Positions 28,101 to 36,039 of a stretch of 64,000 nt of DNA are shown here, piece by piece (the stretch's first letter is position 1; each line of letters begins with the position of its first letter). The stretch covers positions 942,084 through 1,006,083 of the forward strand of contig NZ_CP012334.1 of the NCBI RefSeq assembly GCF_001704295.1. Reading direction: 5' to 3'. The stretch comes from Bordetella sp. H567. Lineage in GTDB: Bacteria > Pseudomonadota > Gammaproteobacteria > Burkholderiales > Burkholderiaceae_B. A program made the position numbers and the translations under genes. The notes below the pieces were generated by a model. The model worked only from the letters and a program-made list of their open reading frames with translations, had not been told where the DNA came from and ran no database searches.

Positions 28101-29177
28101 ATGAGCAAAATACGCAAAGTCACGCTGCGCCGCCTGCGCCTGCCGCTGACCACCCCCTACCGCCTCTCCTATCGCACGTTCACCGAGTTCGAACCCTATC
28201 TGGTGGAACTGGAAGACGAGGCCGGCCGGCGGGCGTTCGCCGACGGCCATGTGTCGCCCGGTTCCAGCAGCGAGACGCGCGAGGGCGCATGGGCGTTCTG
28301 CCTGGAGCAGCTGGCTGCGCTGCCCGGACGCGATGCCGGCGACGCCAAGGCCGCGCTGCTGGCCCGCTTCCTGGACAGCAAGGTGGCCGTCACCGCCATG
28401 GTGTGCGCGATCGAGGCACTGGAGAACTCGCCCTTCCTGGACGTGGTGCAGGACACCGTGCTGCCGTTGCTGGTACCCGTCAGCGCCCTGGAGCCGGCCG
28501 CCATCGCCGAGGAGATCGACCGCCGCATCGCCGCGGGCTTCCGGGTCTTCAAGGTCAAGGTCGGCAAGGACGTCGCCGCGGACCTGGAGCGCGTACGCGC
28601 CATCCAGCGTGCGGCGGATGGACGCGCGAGCCTGCGCCTGGACGCCAACCGCGCCTATAGCCGCGACGACGCCGTGGCCTTCGTCGGCAAGCTGGACCCG
28701 GAAGGCATCGAGCTGTTCGAGCAGCCCTGCGATGCCGATGATTGGGACGCCAATGCCGCGGTGGCGCTGGCCAGCCCCGTGCCGCTGATGCTGGACGAAC
28801 CGATCTGCGCGCTTGCCGATATCGACCGCGCCGCCACGCTGCGCAATGTGGGCTACTGCAAGCTGAAGCTCAAGCGTTTCGGCAGCCTGGAACGGCTGGC
28901 CGAAGGCCTGAATCGCGTGCGCGCCAACGGCATGCGCCCGGTCCTGGGCGACGGCCTGGGCAGCGAAGTCCATAACTGGATGGAAGCGTGCGTGGCGCGC
29001 ACCACGATAGACAACGCCGGTGAGTTCAACGGCTTCCTGAAGCATCCGGACAAGCTGTTTCGCCAGCCGCTGGGCTTCGAGCGCGGCGCCGTCGTCATGC
29101 CGGCGGGCTATCGGCCCGAACTGGATCATGCCGCCATCGACAGGTTGACGGTCGAGCGGCGCGATTTCGGCGCCTGA
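28101..29177 (+). CDS. enolase-superfamily (MR/MLE) enzyme
   Basis: This 358-residue mandelate racemase/muconate-lactonizing-type enzyme has the catalytic KxK as FKVKVG. Metal ligands lie in LRLDANRAYS, LFEQPC and MLDEPI, and a second catalytic Lys in YCKLKLKRFG. Such enzymes abstract a proton alpha to a carboxylate. Whether this one racemises, dehydrates or cycloisomerises is not evident. It is first in an operon with an acyl-CoA carboxyltransferase and an acyl-CoA synthetase, which suggests it prepares a carboxylic acid for CoA activation or acts just upstream of that step. Confidence 0.85.
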   Translation: MSKIRKVTLRRLRLPLTTPYRLSYRTFTEFEPYLVELEDEAGRRAFADGHVSPGSSSETREGAWAFCLEQLAALPGRDAGDAKAALLARFLDSKVAVTAMVCAIEALENSPFLDVVQDTVLPLLVPVSALEPAAIAEEIDRRIAAGFRVFKVKVGKDVAADLERVRAIQRAADGRASLRLDANRAYSRDDAVAFVGKLDPEGIELFEQPCDADDWDANAAVALASPVPLMLDEPICALADIDRAATLRNVGYCKLKLKRFGSLERLAEGLNRVRANGMRPVLGDGLGSEVHNWMEACVARTTIDNAGEFNGFLKHPDKLFRQPLGFERGAVVMPAGYRPELDHAAIDRLTVERRDFGA

Positions 29178-29210
29178 ACCACGCTGGCGCCTAACGAGAA
29201 GGAGAAGACC

Positions 29211-30746
29211 ATGCCCCATGAAGCATTGCTGGCGGAACTCGATCGCCGGCGCGAAGCCGCGCGCGCCATGGGCGGCGAGGAAAAGCTGGCCAAGCGCCGC
29301 GCGGGCGGCGACCTGAATGCGCAGGAACGCCTGGACAAGCTGGTCGACGCCGACAGCTTCATCGAACTGGGCGTGCTGGGCGCCTCGGCGCGCTTCGAAC
29401 TGGACGCGGACGAGACGCCGCGCGACGGCAAGCTGGTGGGCTTCGGCCGCATCGACGGGCGTGACGTCGGCGTGGTGGTGAATGACTTCACCACCAAGGG
29501 CGCGTCCACCAGCGCCACCAATTCGCGCAAGATGGGCTACGTCCGCAAGGCCTGCACCGAGCGCGGCATGCCCTTCGTGCACGTCGGCGAATCCACCGGC
29601 GCGCGCCTGCCGGACGCCATGGGTTCGCGCGGCATGGGCGCGCTGCTGGGCAACGACACCTCGCAGTTTCGCCGCATGCGCGATACGCCGTGGGTGGCCG
29701 CGGCGCTCAATACCTCGTTCGGGTCGTCGGCATGGCTGTGCTGCTGCTCGGATTTTTCCGTGATGAAGAAAGGCTCGATCATGTCGGTATCGAGCCCTCG
29801 CCTGGTGTCGATGGCCATCGGGGAAAAGGTAGACCTGGAAGAATTGGGCGGCTGGCGGCTGCACGCCGAACAGACGGGCCTGATCGACTATTTCGTCGAC
29901 ACCGACGAAGAGGCCATGCAGGCCATCCGCCGGTTCCTGTCCTATATGCCGTCGCACAACGGCCAGCTGCCGCCGGCCGCGGAGGTTACCGAAGGCTCGG
30001 GGGAAGGGCAGGAGCGGATCCTCGAGATCCTGCCGGAGAAGCGTACCCAGGTCTACAACATGAAGAAGATCCTGGAGATCATCTTCGACCGCGGCAGCCT
30101 GCTGGAAATCAAGGCCCGCTTCGGCAAGCCGCTGATCGCGGCACTGGCCCGCCTGCAAGGCCAGGTCGTGGGCGTCATTGCCAACAACCCGATGTCGGGC
30201 GGCGGTGCGCTGTCGGCCGAGGCGTGCCGCAAGGCGGTGGACTTCACCGTGATGTGCGACAGCTTCAATATCCCGCTGATCCGCTTCATGGATACGCCGG
30301 GCTTCGTCGTGGGGCTGGACGCCGAGCGGCGCGGCGCGCCGGGCCACATCATGAACTTCATGAACGCCACCTGCCTGACCACCGTGCCGCAGATTACGGT
30401 GCTGTGCCGCAAGGCCTATGGCCGCGCCTACGTGGCCATGGGCGGCGGCGCGCACAACGACGTCATGGTGGCGTGGCCGATGGCGGAGGTCAGCTTCATG
30501 GACCCGGTGTTCGCCACGAATATCGTGCACAACAAGGCGCCGTCCGACGAAGGCTTCGAGGAAGCGCTGGCCGACATCCAGAAGGACCTGGAAGTCTGGG
30601 ACATGGCCCGGATCTTCTCCGCGCAGGACGTTATCAAGCCACAGGAAACCCGCGCATTCCTCATCCGCATGCTGGATGTGCACCGGCGCCGCCGTTCGGG
30701 CGGCATCGGCGAACACCTGATGCGTACCTGGCCTACGAGTTACTGA
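29211..30746 (+). CDS. acyl-CoA carboxylase, carboxyltransferase (beta) subunit
   Basis: This 511-residue crotonase-fold carboxyltransferase is of the propionyl/methylcrotonyl-CoA carboxylase beta type. The N-half has GRIDGRDVGVVVNDFTTKGAS and GESTGARLPDAMGSRGMG. The C-half has FMDTPGFVVGLDAERRG and AYGRAYVAMGGG. It moves carboxyl from biotin to an acyl-CoA. Matching biotin carboxylase and biotin carrier genes lie 4-5 kb away on the other strand, so the window encodes a complete three-part enzyme. The acyl-CoA substrate is not determined. Confidence 0.92.
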   Translation: MPHEALLAELDRRREAARAMGGEEKLAKRRAGGDLNAQERLDKLVDADSFIELGVLGASARFELDADETPRDGKLVGFGRIDGRDVGVVVNDFTTKGASTSATNSRKMGYVRKACTERGMPFVHVGESTGARLPDAMGSRGMGALLGNDTSQFRRMRDTPWVAAALNTSFGSSAWLCCCSDFSVMKKGSIMSVSSPRLVSMAIGEKVDLEELGGWRLHAEQTGLIDYFVDTDEEAMQAIRRFLSYMPSHNGQLPPAAEVTEGSGEGQERILEILPEKRTQVYNMKKILEIIFDRGSLLEIKARFGKPLIAALARLQGQVVGVIANNPMSGGGALSAEACRKAVDFTVMCDSFNIPLIRFMDTPGFVVGLDAERRGAPGHIMNFMNATCLTTVPQITVLCRKAYGRAYVAMGGGAHNDVMVAWPMAEVSFMDPVFATNIVHNKAPSDEGFEEALADIQKDLEVWDMARIFSAQDVIKPQETRAFLIRMLDVHRRRRSGGIGEHLMRTWPTSY

Positions 30747-30747
30747 A

Positions 30748-30981
30748 CCCCACCCCCCGAAGCGCTGCGCGCTTCCCCCCTCAAGGGGGGCGACGCTGGC
30801 GGACCGGCGGAGCCGGATCCGCGGCGTCCCGGATCGGGGCAGACCTGTTTATTGCGACGATGAAACCCACCCCCCGAAGCGCTCCGCGCTTCCCCCCTCA
30901 AGGGGGGCGACGCTGGCGGACCGGCGGAGCCGGATCCGCGGCGTCCCGGATCGGGGCAGACCTGTTTATTGCGACGATGAG
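30748..30981. repeat. dispersed repeat family B, two tandem 117-bp copies
   Basis: Two adjacent 117-bp units (30748-30864 and 30865-30981) differ at only about two positions. Each has a GAAGCGC/GCGCTTC hairpin, a CCCCCCTCAAGGGGGG hairpin and a CCGGCGGAGCCGG stem. Shorter copies occur at 49270-49434 and 60872-60968. With its flanks it accounts for the 325-bp gap 30747-31071 between the carboxyltransferase and acyl-CoA synthetase genes; nothing else was seen there. Confidence 0.88.
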
Positions 30982-31071
30982 ACCCACGCTTAAGCGGTTT
31001 GCACTTGCCTCTCAACGGGCGATACCTGTTTCATGCGGTGAAGGTGGTGCGGGGCGCCATGGAGGACTGAA

Positions 31072-33297
31072 ATGATGGAACGCAATCAGGCGCGCGGCAT
31101 TATTGCTCGCGCGCGCGAGGAGAACCGGCAGGCCTTGAGCGAAGCCGACGGCAAGGCCTTGCTGGCGGCCTTCGGCATGGCCGTGCCGCGCTCGGTGGTG
31201 GCGTGCGACGCCGATGACGCCGCCGCGCAGGCGTCCGCGCTGAGCGGGCCTTTCGTGGCGAAGGTGGTGTCGCCCGACATTCTGCACAAATCGGACGCGG
31301 GCGGCGTGGCGCTGAACCTGCGCGATGCCGATGCGGTACGCGATGCGGTGCGCGCCATGGCGGCCAGGCCGGCGATTGCCGCGGCCCGCGTGGACGGTTG
31401 GCTGGTCGAGGAAATGGCGCCCCGCGGTATCGAAGTGGCCGTCGGTGCCGTGCGCGATCCGCAGTTCGGGCAGATGATCATGGTCGGCTTGGGCGGCATC
31501 TTCATCGAAGTGCTGAAGGATGTGGCCTTTCGCATCTGCCCCATTACCGAGGCCGATGCGTGGGCCATGCTGGACGAGCTGCGCGGCGCGGCCCTGCTGG
31601 ATGGCGCGCGCGGCCAGGAAGCGGCGGACAGGCAGGCCCTGGTGCGCGCCTTGATGGCGGTAGGCGGCAAGGGCGGACTGCTGGAGACGCTGGGCGACGA
31701 TCTGGCCGAGCTGGACATCAATCCCCTGATCGCATCGTCGAACGGTGTGCGCGCGGTGGACGCGCGATTCGTGTTGGCGCCGGTGCGGGAAGCGGCACCG
31801 GCCGAGCGTGCCGTCCCTGCGTCGCCCACGGGCAGCGATGTCCTTGAGTATTACCGGCCGCTGTTCCGGCCACGCACGGTAGCCGTGCTGGGCGCGTCGA
31901 CGCGCAGTGTCGCGATCGCCAACACCTTCATCCGGCGGCTGAAGGCCTACGGCTACGACGGCGCCATCTACCCCATCCATCCCAGCGCGCCGGAAGTGGA
32001 GGGGCTGCCCGCCTATCCCAGCCTGGCCGAAACCCCGCAGCCGGTGGACTACGCCTACGTCGCGATCGGCGCCAGCCAGATTCCCGAGGTGCTCGGCGCG
32101 GCCGCGGGCCGGTGCCGGTTCGCGCAGGTGATTTCCTCCGGTTTTGGCGAGACGGAGGAGGGCCGCGACATGCAGCAGCGGCTGGTGGAACAGGCGCGGG
32201 CCGGCGGCGTACGCGTGCTGGGACCGAACTGCCTGGGCACGTATTCGCCGCGCGGCGGCCTGACGTTCCCATCCGACGCGCCCAAGGAAGCGGGCGCCAT
32301 CGGGATCGTGTCGCAATCGGGTGGGTTGTCCACCGACATCATCAAGCGCGGCCAGTGGCGCGGCTTGCGCTTCAGCGGGCTGGTGACCATCGGCAATAGC
32401 GCGGACATCGCGCCGCACGATCTGCTCGAATACTTCCTGTACGACCCCGACACCAAGGCGGTGGGCCTGTACCTGGAGGACATCAAGGATGGCCGCGCCT
32501 TCTTCGACCTGCTGCGCAACGCGCCGGTGGCCAAGCCGGTGGTGATCCTGAAGGGCGGCACCACCAGCCTGGGACGTCTGGCAGCCAGCTCGCATACCGG
32601 TGCGCTGGCCGGCCATGAACGCGCCTGGGATGCCGTGGCGGCGCAGACACCGGTGGCGCTGGTGCAGACCGTCGACGAATTCATCAACGCGCTGCTGGCG
32701 CTGCAGCATTTGACGCTGCGTCCGGAACGGCCGACGCGCGCCGTGACGCTGTTCGGCAACGGCGGCGGCTCCAGCGTGCTGGGCGCCGATACGTTCGCGC
32801 GCGAAGGCCTGGCGGTGGCGCCTTTTGGCGCGTCCGCGCGCGCGGCACTGGAGTCCCTGGGCTTTCCACCGGGCACCAGCGTATTGAATCCCATCGATAC
32901 GCCGGTGCGCTCGCTGCAGGAGAAAGACGGCTGGGTGGCGGGGGAAATCCTGGACCTGGTCTACGAACACGCGCGTCCGGACGCGGTCGCCATGCACCTG
33001 AACCTGGCCGCCTTCGTCGGCCGGGGGGCGGTCGATCCGATCGGCAATCTGCTCAGCGTGGTCGAACAGACGCAACGTAAATGGGCGGGACAGGCGCACT
33101 TCCTGCTGGCCTTGCGCGGGGATGGTTCACCGGAGCTGGAAGACAGCAAACGGGCCTATCGGGAGCGGGCACGAGCGGTGGGCGTGCCGGTGTATGACGA
33201 AATTCCGGATATGGCCAAGGCGTTGGCGGTGGTGTCGACGCTGGAGACGCGGATGGCGGCCTGGCGGGCGGCACTGGGGCCTGTCAACAGGCCCTAG
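31072..33297 (+). CDS. acyl-CoA synthetase, ADP-forming (acetate-CoA ligase family)
   Basis: This 741-residue protein joins both halves of an NDP-forming acyl-CoA synthetase. Residues 1 to about 235 are an ATP-grasp domain (SPDILHKSDAGGVALNL, ELDINPLI). Residues about 255-735 are the CoA-binding and ligase domains (RTVAVLGAS, then AIGIVSQSGGLSTDI). They include the phospho-His segment LAASSHTGALAGHE. It activates a carboxylic acid to acyl-CoA through a phosphohistidine intermediate. The ATP-grasp part comes first, unlike Pat/AcsA-type fusions where it is last. Start may be ATG 31072 or 31075. Confidence 0.88.
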   Translation: MMERNQARGIIARAREENRQALSEADGKALLAAFGMAVPRSVVACDADDAAAQASALSGPFVAKVVSPDILHKSDAGGVALNLRDADAVRDAVRAMAARPAIAAARVDGWLVEEMAPRGIEVAVGAVRDPQFGQMIMVGLGGIFIEVLKDVAFRICPITEADAWAMLDELRGAALLDGARGQEAADRQALVRALMAVGGKGGLLETLGDDLAELDINPLIASSNGVRAVDARFVLAPVREAAPAERAVPASPTGSDVLEYYRPLFRPRTVAVLGASTRSVAIANTFIRRLKAYGYDGAIYPIHPSAPEVEGLPAYPSLAETPQPVDYAYVAIGASQIPEVLGAAAGRCRFAQVISSGFGETEEGRDMQQRLVEQARAGGVRVLGPNCLGTYSPRGGLTFPSDAPKEAGAIGIVSQSGGLSTDIIKRGQWRGLRFSGLVTIGNSADIAPHDLLEYFLYDPDTKAVGLYLEDIKDGRAFFDLLRNAPVAKPVVILKGGTTSLGRLAASSHTGALAGHERAWDAVAAQTPVALVQTVDEFINALLALQHLTLRPERPTRAVTLFGNGGGSSVLGADTFAREGLAVAPFGASARAALESLGFPPGTSVLNPIDTPVRSLQEKDGWVAGEILDLVYEHARPDAVAMHLNLAAFVGRGAVDPIGNLLSVVEQTQRKWAGQAHFLLALRGDGSPELEDSKRAYRERARAVGVPVYDEIPDMAKALAVVSTLETRMAAWRAALGPVNRP

Positions 33298-33309
33298 CAA
33301 GCCACAACG

Positions 33310-34188
33310 CTACACCACCCCGGTATTCTTCTTGAACGACGCGACCTGCTCCGGCGTGAAGCTGGGCAACCGCAGATCGCGCAGATACGGGCCGAACGCT
33401 TCGTCGATCTGGCTGCCGAAGCGGGCGAAGATCTCCGCCATGTAATAGTCATGGCGTATCAGCGACAAGGCCATCGTGACAATAGGCATGTTCTTGGAGT
33501 GCGCCGCAATGACGTCACCCTCGACGTTGGCGGTGAGCATCTCGCGGTAATCGACGGCCAGGGTGAACAGGTTGTCCGCCGTGCCCATGCGTACGCCGTT
33601 GTTTTCATGGATATAGACGCTGCACTTGTCGGTGTAGCGGAATTCCTCCGCATTGTTGCCGAACAGGACGATCAGCAAGCGCACCCCCCGCGTGACGGCG
33701 GCCTCGCGCAAGCGGTCGGCATGGCGCCGCAGCACGTGGTCGGCGGCCTTGATCCAGACCGTCTCGGTGCTGCGCTCGATCAGCATGTCGATGTGTTCGT
33801 GCACCGCCGGGTCGCCACGCAGCGTCCAGACGTAGTGGTCGTCGCTACGCGGGGTGACGGCCTCCAGGCGTTCGGTCAGCCCTGAGCACAGCGAGCGCGT
33901 CTGACGTGCGATCGCGTCCAGCAGTTCGCGTGGCCGTGCGGCGACATAGCAGGTAGGGTTCTCGCGCACCGGCAGTACGGCGCCGCGCCGCGCCAGGCTG
34001 TCCAGCGCGCTGTAGGTATTGGGCCGCGGCACGCCCGCCTGCTTGGAGATCTCGTAGGCAGTCGAAGGCGGCATGCCCAGCAGCTGCACATAGACCTTGG
34101 CTTCATACTCGGTGAAGCCCAGTCTTTTCAAATCGCCGGAAATGTTGTCAGTGGACGCGTCGTCCCTGGCCACATGCTTGACGCTCAT
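33310..34188 (-). CDS. TrmB-family transcriptional regulator
   Basis: This 292-residue protein has an N-terminal winged helix of the TrmB type: LKRLGFTEYEAKVYVQLLG, then AYEISKQAGVPRPNTYSALDSLARRGAV. A C-terminal effector domain of about 180 residues follows. TrmB proteins are best known as sugar regulators in Archaea and are uncommon in proteobacteria. It is the last gene of a minus-strand operon with biotin carrier and biotin carboxylase, so it probably controls the island and itself. The start at 34188 was chosen for the MSVKHV N-terminus; an upstream extension to 34890 overlaps the carboxylase gene and is rejected. Confidence 0.88.
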   Translation of the reverse strand: MSVKHVARDDASTDNISGDLKRLGFTEYEAKVYVQLLGMPPSTAYEISKQAGVPRPNTYSALDSLARRGAVLPVRENPTCYVAARPRELLDAIARQTRSLCSGLTERLEAVTPRSDDHYVWTLRGDPAVHEHIDMLIERSTETVWIKAADHVLRRHADRLREAAVTRGVRLLIVLFGNNAEEFRYTDKCSVYIHENNGVRMGTADNLFTLAVDYREMLTANVEGDVIAAHSKNMPIVTMALSLIRHDYYMAEIFARFGSQIDEAFGPYLRDLRLPSFTPEQVASFKKNTGVV

Positions 34189-34217
34189 CGGGGTACCCCG
34201 TCGAAAACCGTGCGAGT

Positions 34218-35582
34218 TTAGCAGAGGGCTTGGCGGTGCGACTCGACGAAACCGGTATGGACATCGCCGGCGGCGAAGTCCGGATGTTCCAGGCAGGCGA
34301 TCAGGAAATCGCGATTGTGCCGTATGCCTTCGACCGCGAATTGCCGCAAGGCATCCGCCGCGATACGGCGCGCGGTATCGCGGTCGTCTCCATGCGCGAT
34401 CAGCTTGGCGACCATGGGATCGTAGAACGGCGTGATCTCGTCTCCTTCCCGGTAGCCGCTGTCCACCCGGACACCGGGCAGGTCCGCCGGCGGACGGAAC
34501 ACGGCCAGCCTGCCGGGCGACGGCATGAACATGCGCTTGGGATCCTCGGCATACAGCCGGCATTCGATGGCATGTCCGCGCGTGGCGATCTCGTCCTGGG
34601 CCAGTGCCGGCAGCTGGCCGCGTGCCAGGTCGATCTGCATGGCCACCAGATCCCGGCCGGTGATCATTTCGGTCACCGGATGCTCCACCTGGATGCGCGT
34701 GTTCATTTCCAGAAAGTAGAACTCGAAAGAGGCCGCGTCCACGATGAATTCGACCGTGCCCGCGCCCTGGTAGCGGGTGGCGCGGCACAAGTCCACGGCC
34801 GCCTGGGCCATGCGGGCGCGCGTCGCGGCGGGCAGTCCCGGTGCCGGGCTTTCCTCGATGATTTTCTGGTAGCGGCGCTGCAGCGAGCAATCGCGTTCGT
34901 ACAGGTGTATGGCGTTGCCGTCGCCAAAGCCGAAGACCTGGATCTCGACGTGGCGCGCCAGCGGAATGTAGCGCTCCAGGAATACCGCGCCGTTGCCGAA
35001 CGCCTTGGCGGCCATGGATTGGCTGGCTTCGACGACGGCCATCAAGTCCTCGGGCTTGTCGACCCGGCGCATGCCGATGCCGCCGCCACCGGCGACGGCC
35101 TTGACCAGCAGGGGGTAGCCGACGCGCGCGGCGCTTTCCGCCATGCCGTCCAGGGCACCCGCTTCGTAGCGCTCGCTGCCGGGTACGACGGGCACGCCGG
35201 CGGCGACGGCCAGTTCGCGCGCGCGCTGCTTGTCGCCCATGTCCCGAATGCTGTCGGGGCGCGGGCCGATCCAGGTCAATCCCGCTTGCAGGACGGCCTG
35301 GGCGAAGGAAGCGTTTTCCGAAAGAAAGCCATAACCGGGGTGGACGGCTTGCGCGCCTGCCTGCGCGGCGGCTTGCAGTATGGCGTCCTGCCGCAAATAG
35401 CTTTCGCTGGCGCGCGACGGCCCGATGGCACAGGCCTGGTCCGCCATGGCCACGTGCGCCGCCTCGCGGTCGGCCTCGGAATAGACGGCGACGGTCTCGA
35501 TGCCCAGCGCGCGGCAGGTGCGCATGACACGGCAGGCGATCTCGCCGCGATTGGCGACCAGCAGACGGTTCAGGGACGCCAT
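34218..35582 (-). CDS. acyl-CoA carboxylase, biotin carboxylase subunit
   Basis: This 454-residue AccC-type biotin carboxylase begins with LLVANRGEIACRVMRTCR. The ATP-grasp glycine loop is KAVAGGGGIGMR. Catalytic segments EMNTRIQVEHPVTE and RGHAIECRLYAEDP are present. It carboxylates biotin on the carrier protein using ATP and bicarbonate. It lies 7 bp after the carrier gene and 29 bp before the TrmB gene. Because it stands alone as a 454-residue subunit, it resembles AccC rather than the fused PccA/MccA alpha chain. Confidence 0.93.
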   Translation of the reverse strand: MASLNRLLVANRGEIACRVMRTCRALGIETVAVYSEADREAAHVAMADQACAIGPSRASESYLRQDAILQAAAQAGAQAVHPGYGFLSENASFAQAVLQAGLTWIGPRPDSIRDMGDKQRARELAVAAGVPVVPGSERYEAGALDGMAESAARVGYPLLVKAVAGGGGIGMRRVDKPEDLMAVVEASQSMAAKAFGNGAVFLERYIPLARHVEIQVFGFGDGNAIHLYERDCSLQRRYQKIIEESPAPGLPAATRARMAQAAVDLCRATRYQGAGTVEFIVDAASFEFYFLEMNTRIQVEHPVTEMITGRDLVAMQIDLARGQLPALAQDEIATRGHAIECRLYAEDPKRMFMPSPGRLAVFRPPADLPGVRVDSGYREGDEITPFYDPMVAKLIAHGDDRDTARRIAADALRQFAVEGIRHNRDFLIACLEHPDFAAGDVHTGFVESHRQALC

Positions 35583-35589
35583 GGCGCGC

Positions 35590-35811
35590 TCACACCGTCA
35601 GGCGCGCGACGACGCTGCCTTCGGAAATGGTCTGTTCGGGTTGGACCAGGATTTCGGCGATGGTGCCGGCCTCCGGCGCGACGACCGGGATTTCCATTTT
35701 CATGGATTCCAGGATGACGATGGGTTCGTCTTCTTCCACCGTATCGCCCGCTTGCCGCAGCACTTTCCACACATTGCCGGTGATTTCGGTTTTGACGTCT
35801 ACGGTACTCAT
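35590..35811 (-). CDS. biotin carboxyl carrier protein (short, free-standing)
   Basis: This 73-residue biotinyl domain has the biotinylation motif ESMKMEIP with Lys38. It is only the lipoyl/biotinyl fold, without the N-terminal region of AccB. It carries carboxybiotin between the biotin carboxylase (next gene) and the carboxyltransferase at 29.2 kb. GGAGGAG precedes the ATG at 35811. A promoter candidate upstream has TTGCGA and TATTCT with a 17-bp spacer, overlapped by the third operator copy. Confidence 0.92.
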   Translation of the reverse strand: MSTVDVKTEITGNVWKVLRQAGDTVEEDEPIVILESMKMEIPVVAPEAGTIAEILVQPEQTISEGSVVARLTV

Positions 35812-35904
35812 GCCGTGCTCCTCCGTATGGCCCCATGGCTGCCGCGTCCGCCTCGCATGGCTGTCGGATACATAAACCGACCGGGCTCGGACGCGATGGA
35901 AATC

Positions 35905-35933
35905 AGAATAGGCGATTTTGGTAGTTGTCGCAA
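35905..35933 (-). promoter_or_regulatory. candidate promoter of the carrier-carboxylase-trmB operon
   Basis: On the minus strand TTGCGA (35928-35933) and TATTCT (35905-35910) are 17 bp apart, about 95 bp before the biotin carrier start. The -35 hexamer lies inside operator copy 3, which fits repression by occlusion. Confidence 0.4.
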
Positions 35934-35944
35934 CAACAACGTAA
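35921..35944 (+). promoter_or_regulatory. putative TrmB-family operator, copy 3
   Basis: It begins GTAGTTGT and ends ACAACGTAA, again GTWGT-N7-ACWAC. It covers the -35 of the candidate carrier-gene promoter. It also lies about 95 bp upstream of the divergent S8 protease gene. Confidence 0.55.
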
Positions 35945-36039
35945 ATGCAGTAGGCCCCGGCAATGAAACCGTGGCCCAGGGCATGGGCCGTCGGAAACAG
36001 TTTCGGCCGGCATGCCAGGGCGTGAACCGTTGACGGATC

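Noticed and set aside
28005-30716. 903-codon minus-strand open frame across the enolase-superfamily and carboxyltransferase genes
   Set aside because: Shadow frame of two well-conserved genes; no domain or start signal.
30740-31015. 91-codon minus-strand ORF with perfect internal repeats
   Set aside because: It is wholly the two 117-bp family B repeats.
34189-34890. N-terminal extension of the TrmB-family gene to 34890
   Set aside because: The added stretch is antisense-like low-complexity sequence overlapping the biotin carboxylase gene; MSVKHV at 34188 starts the real protein.
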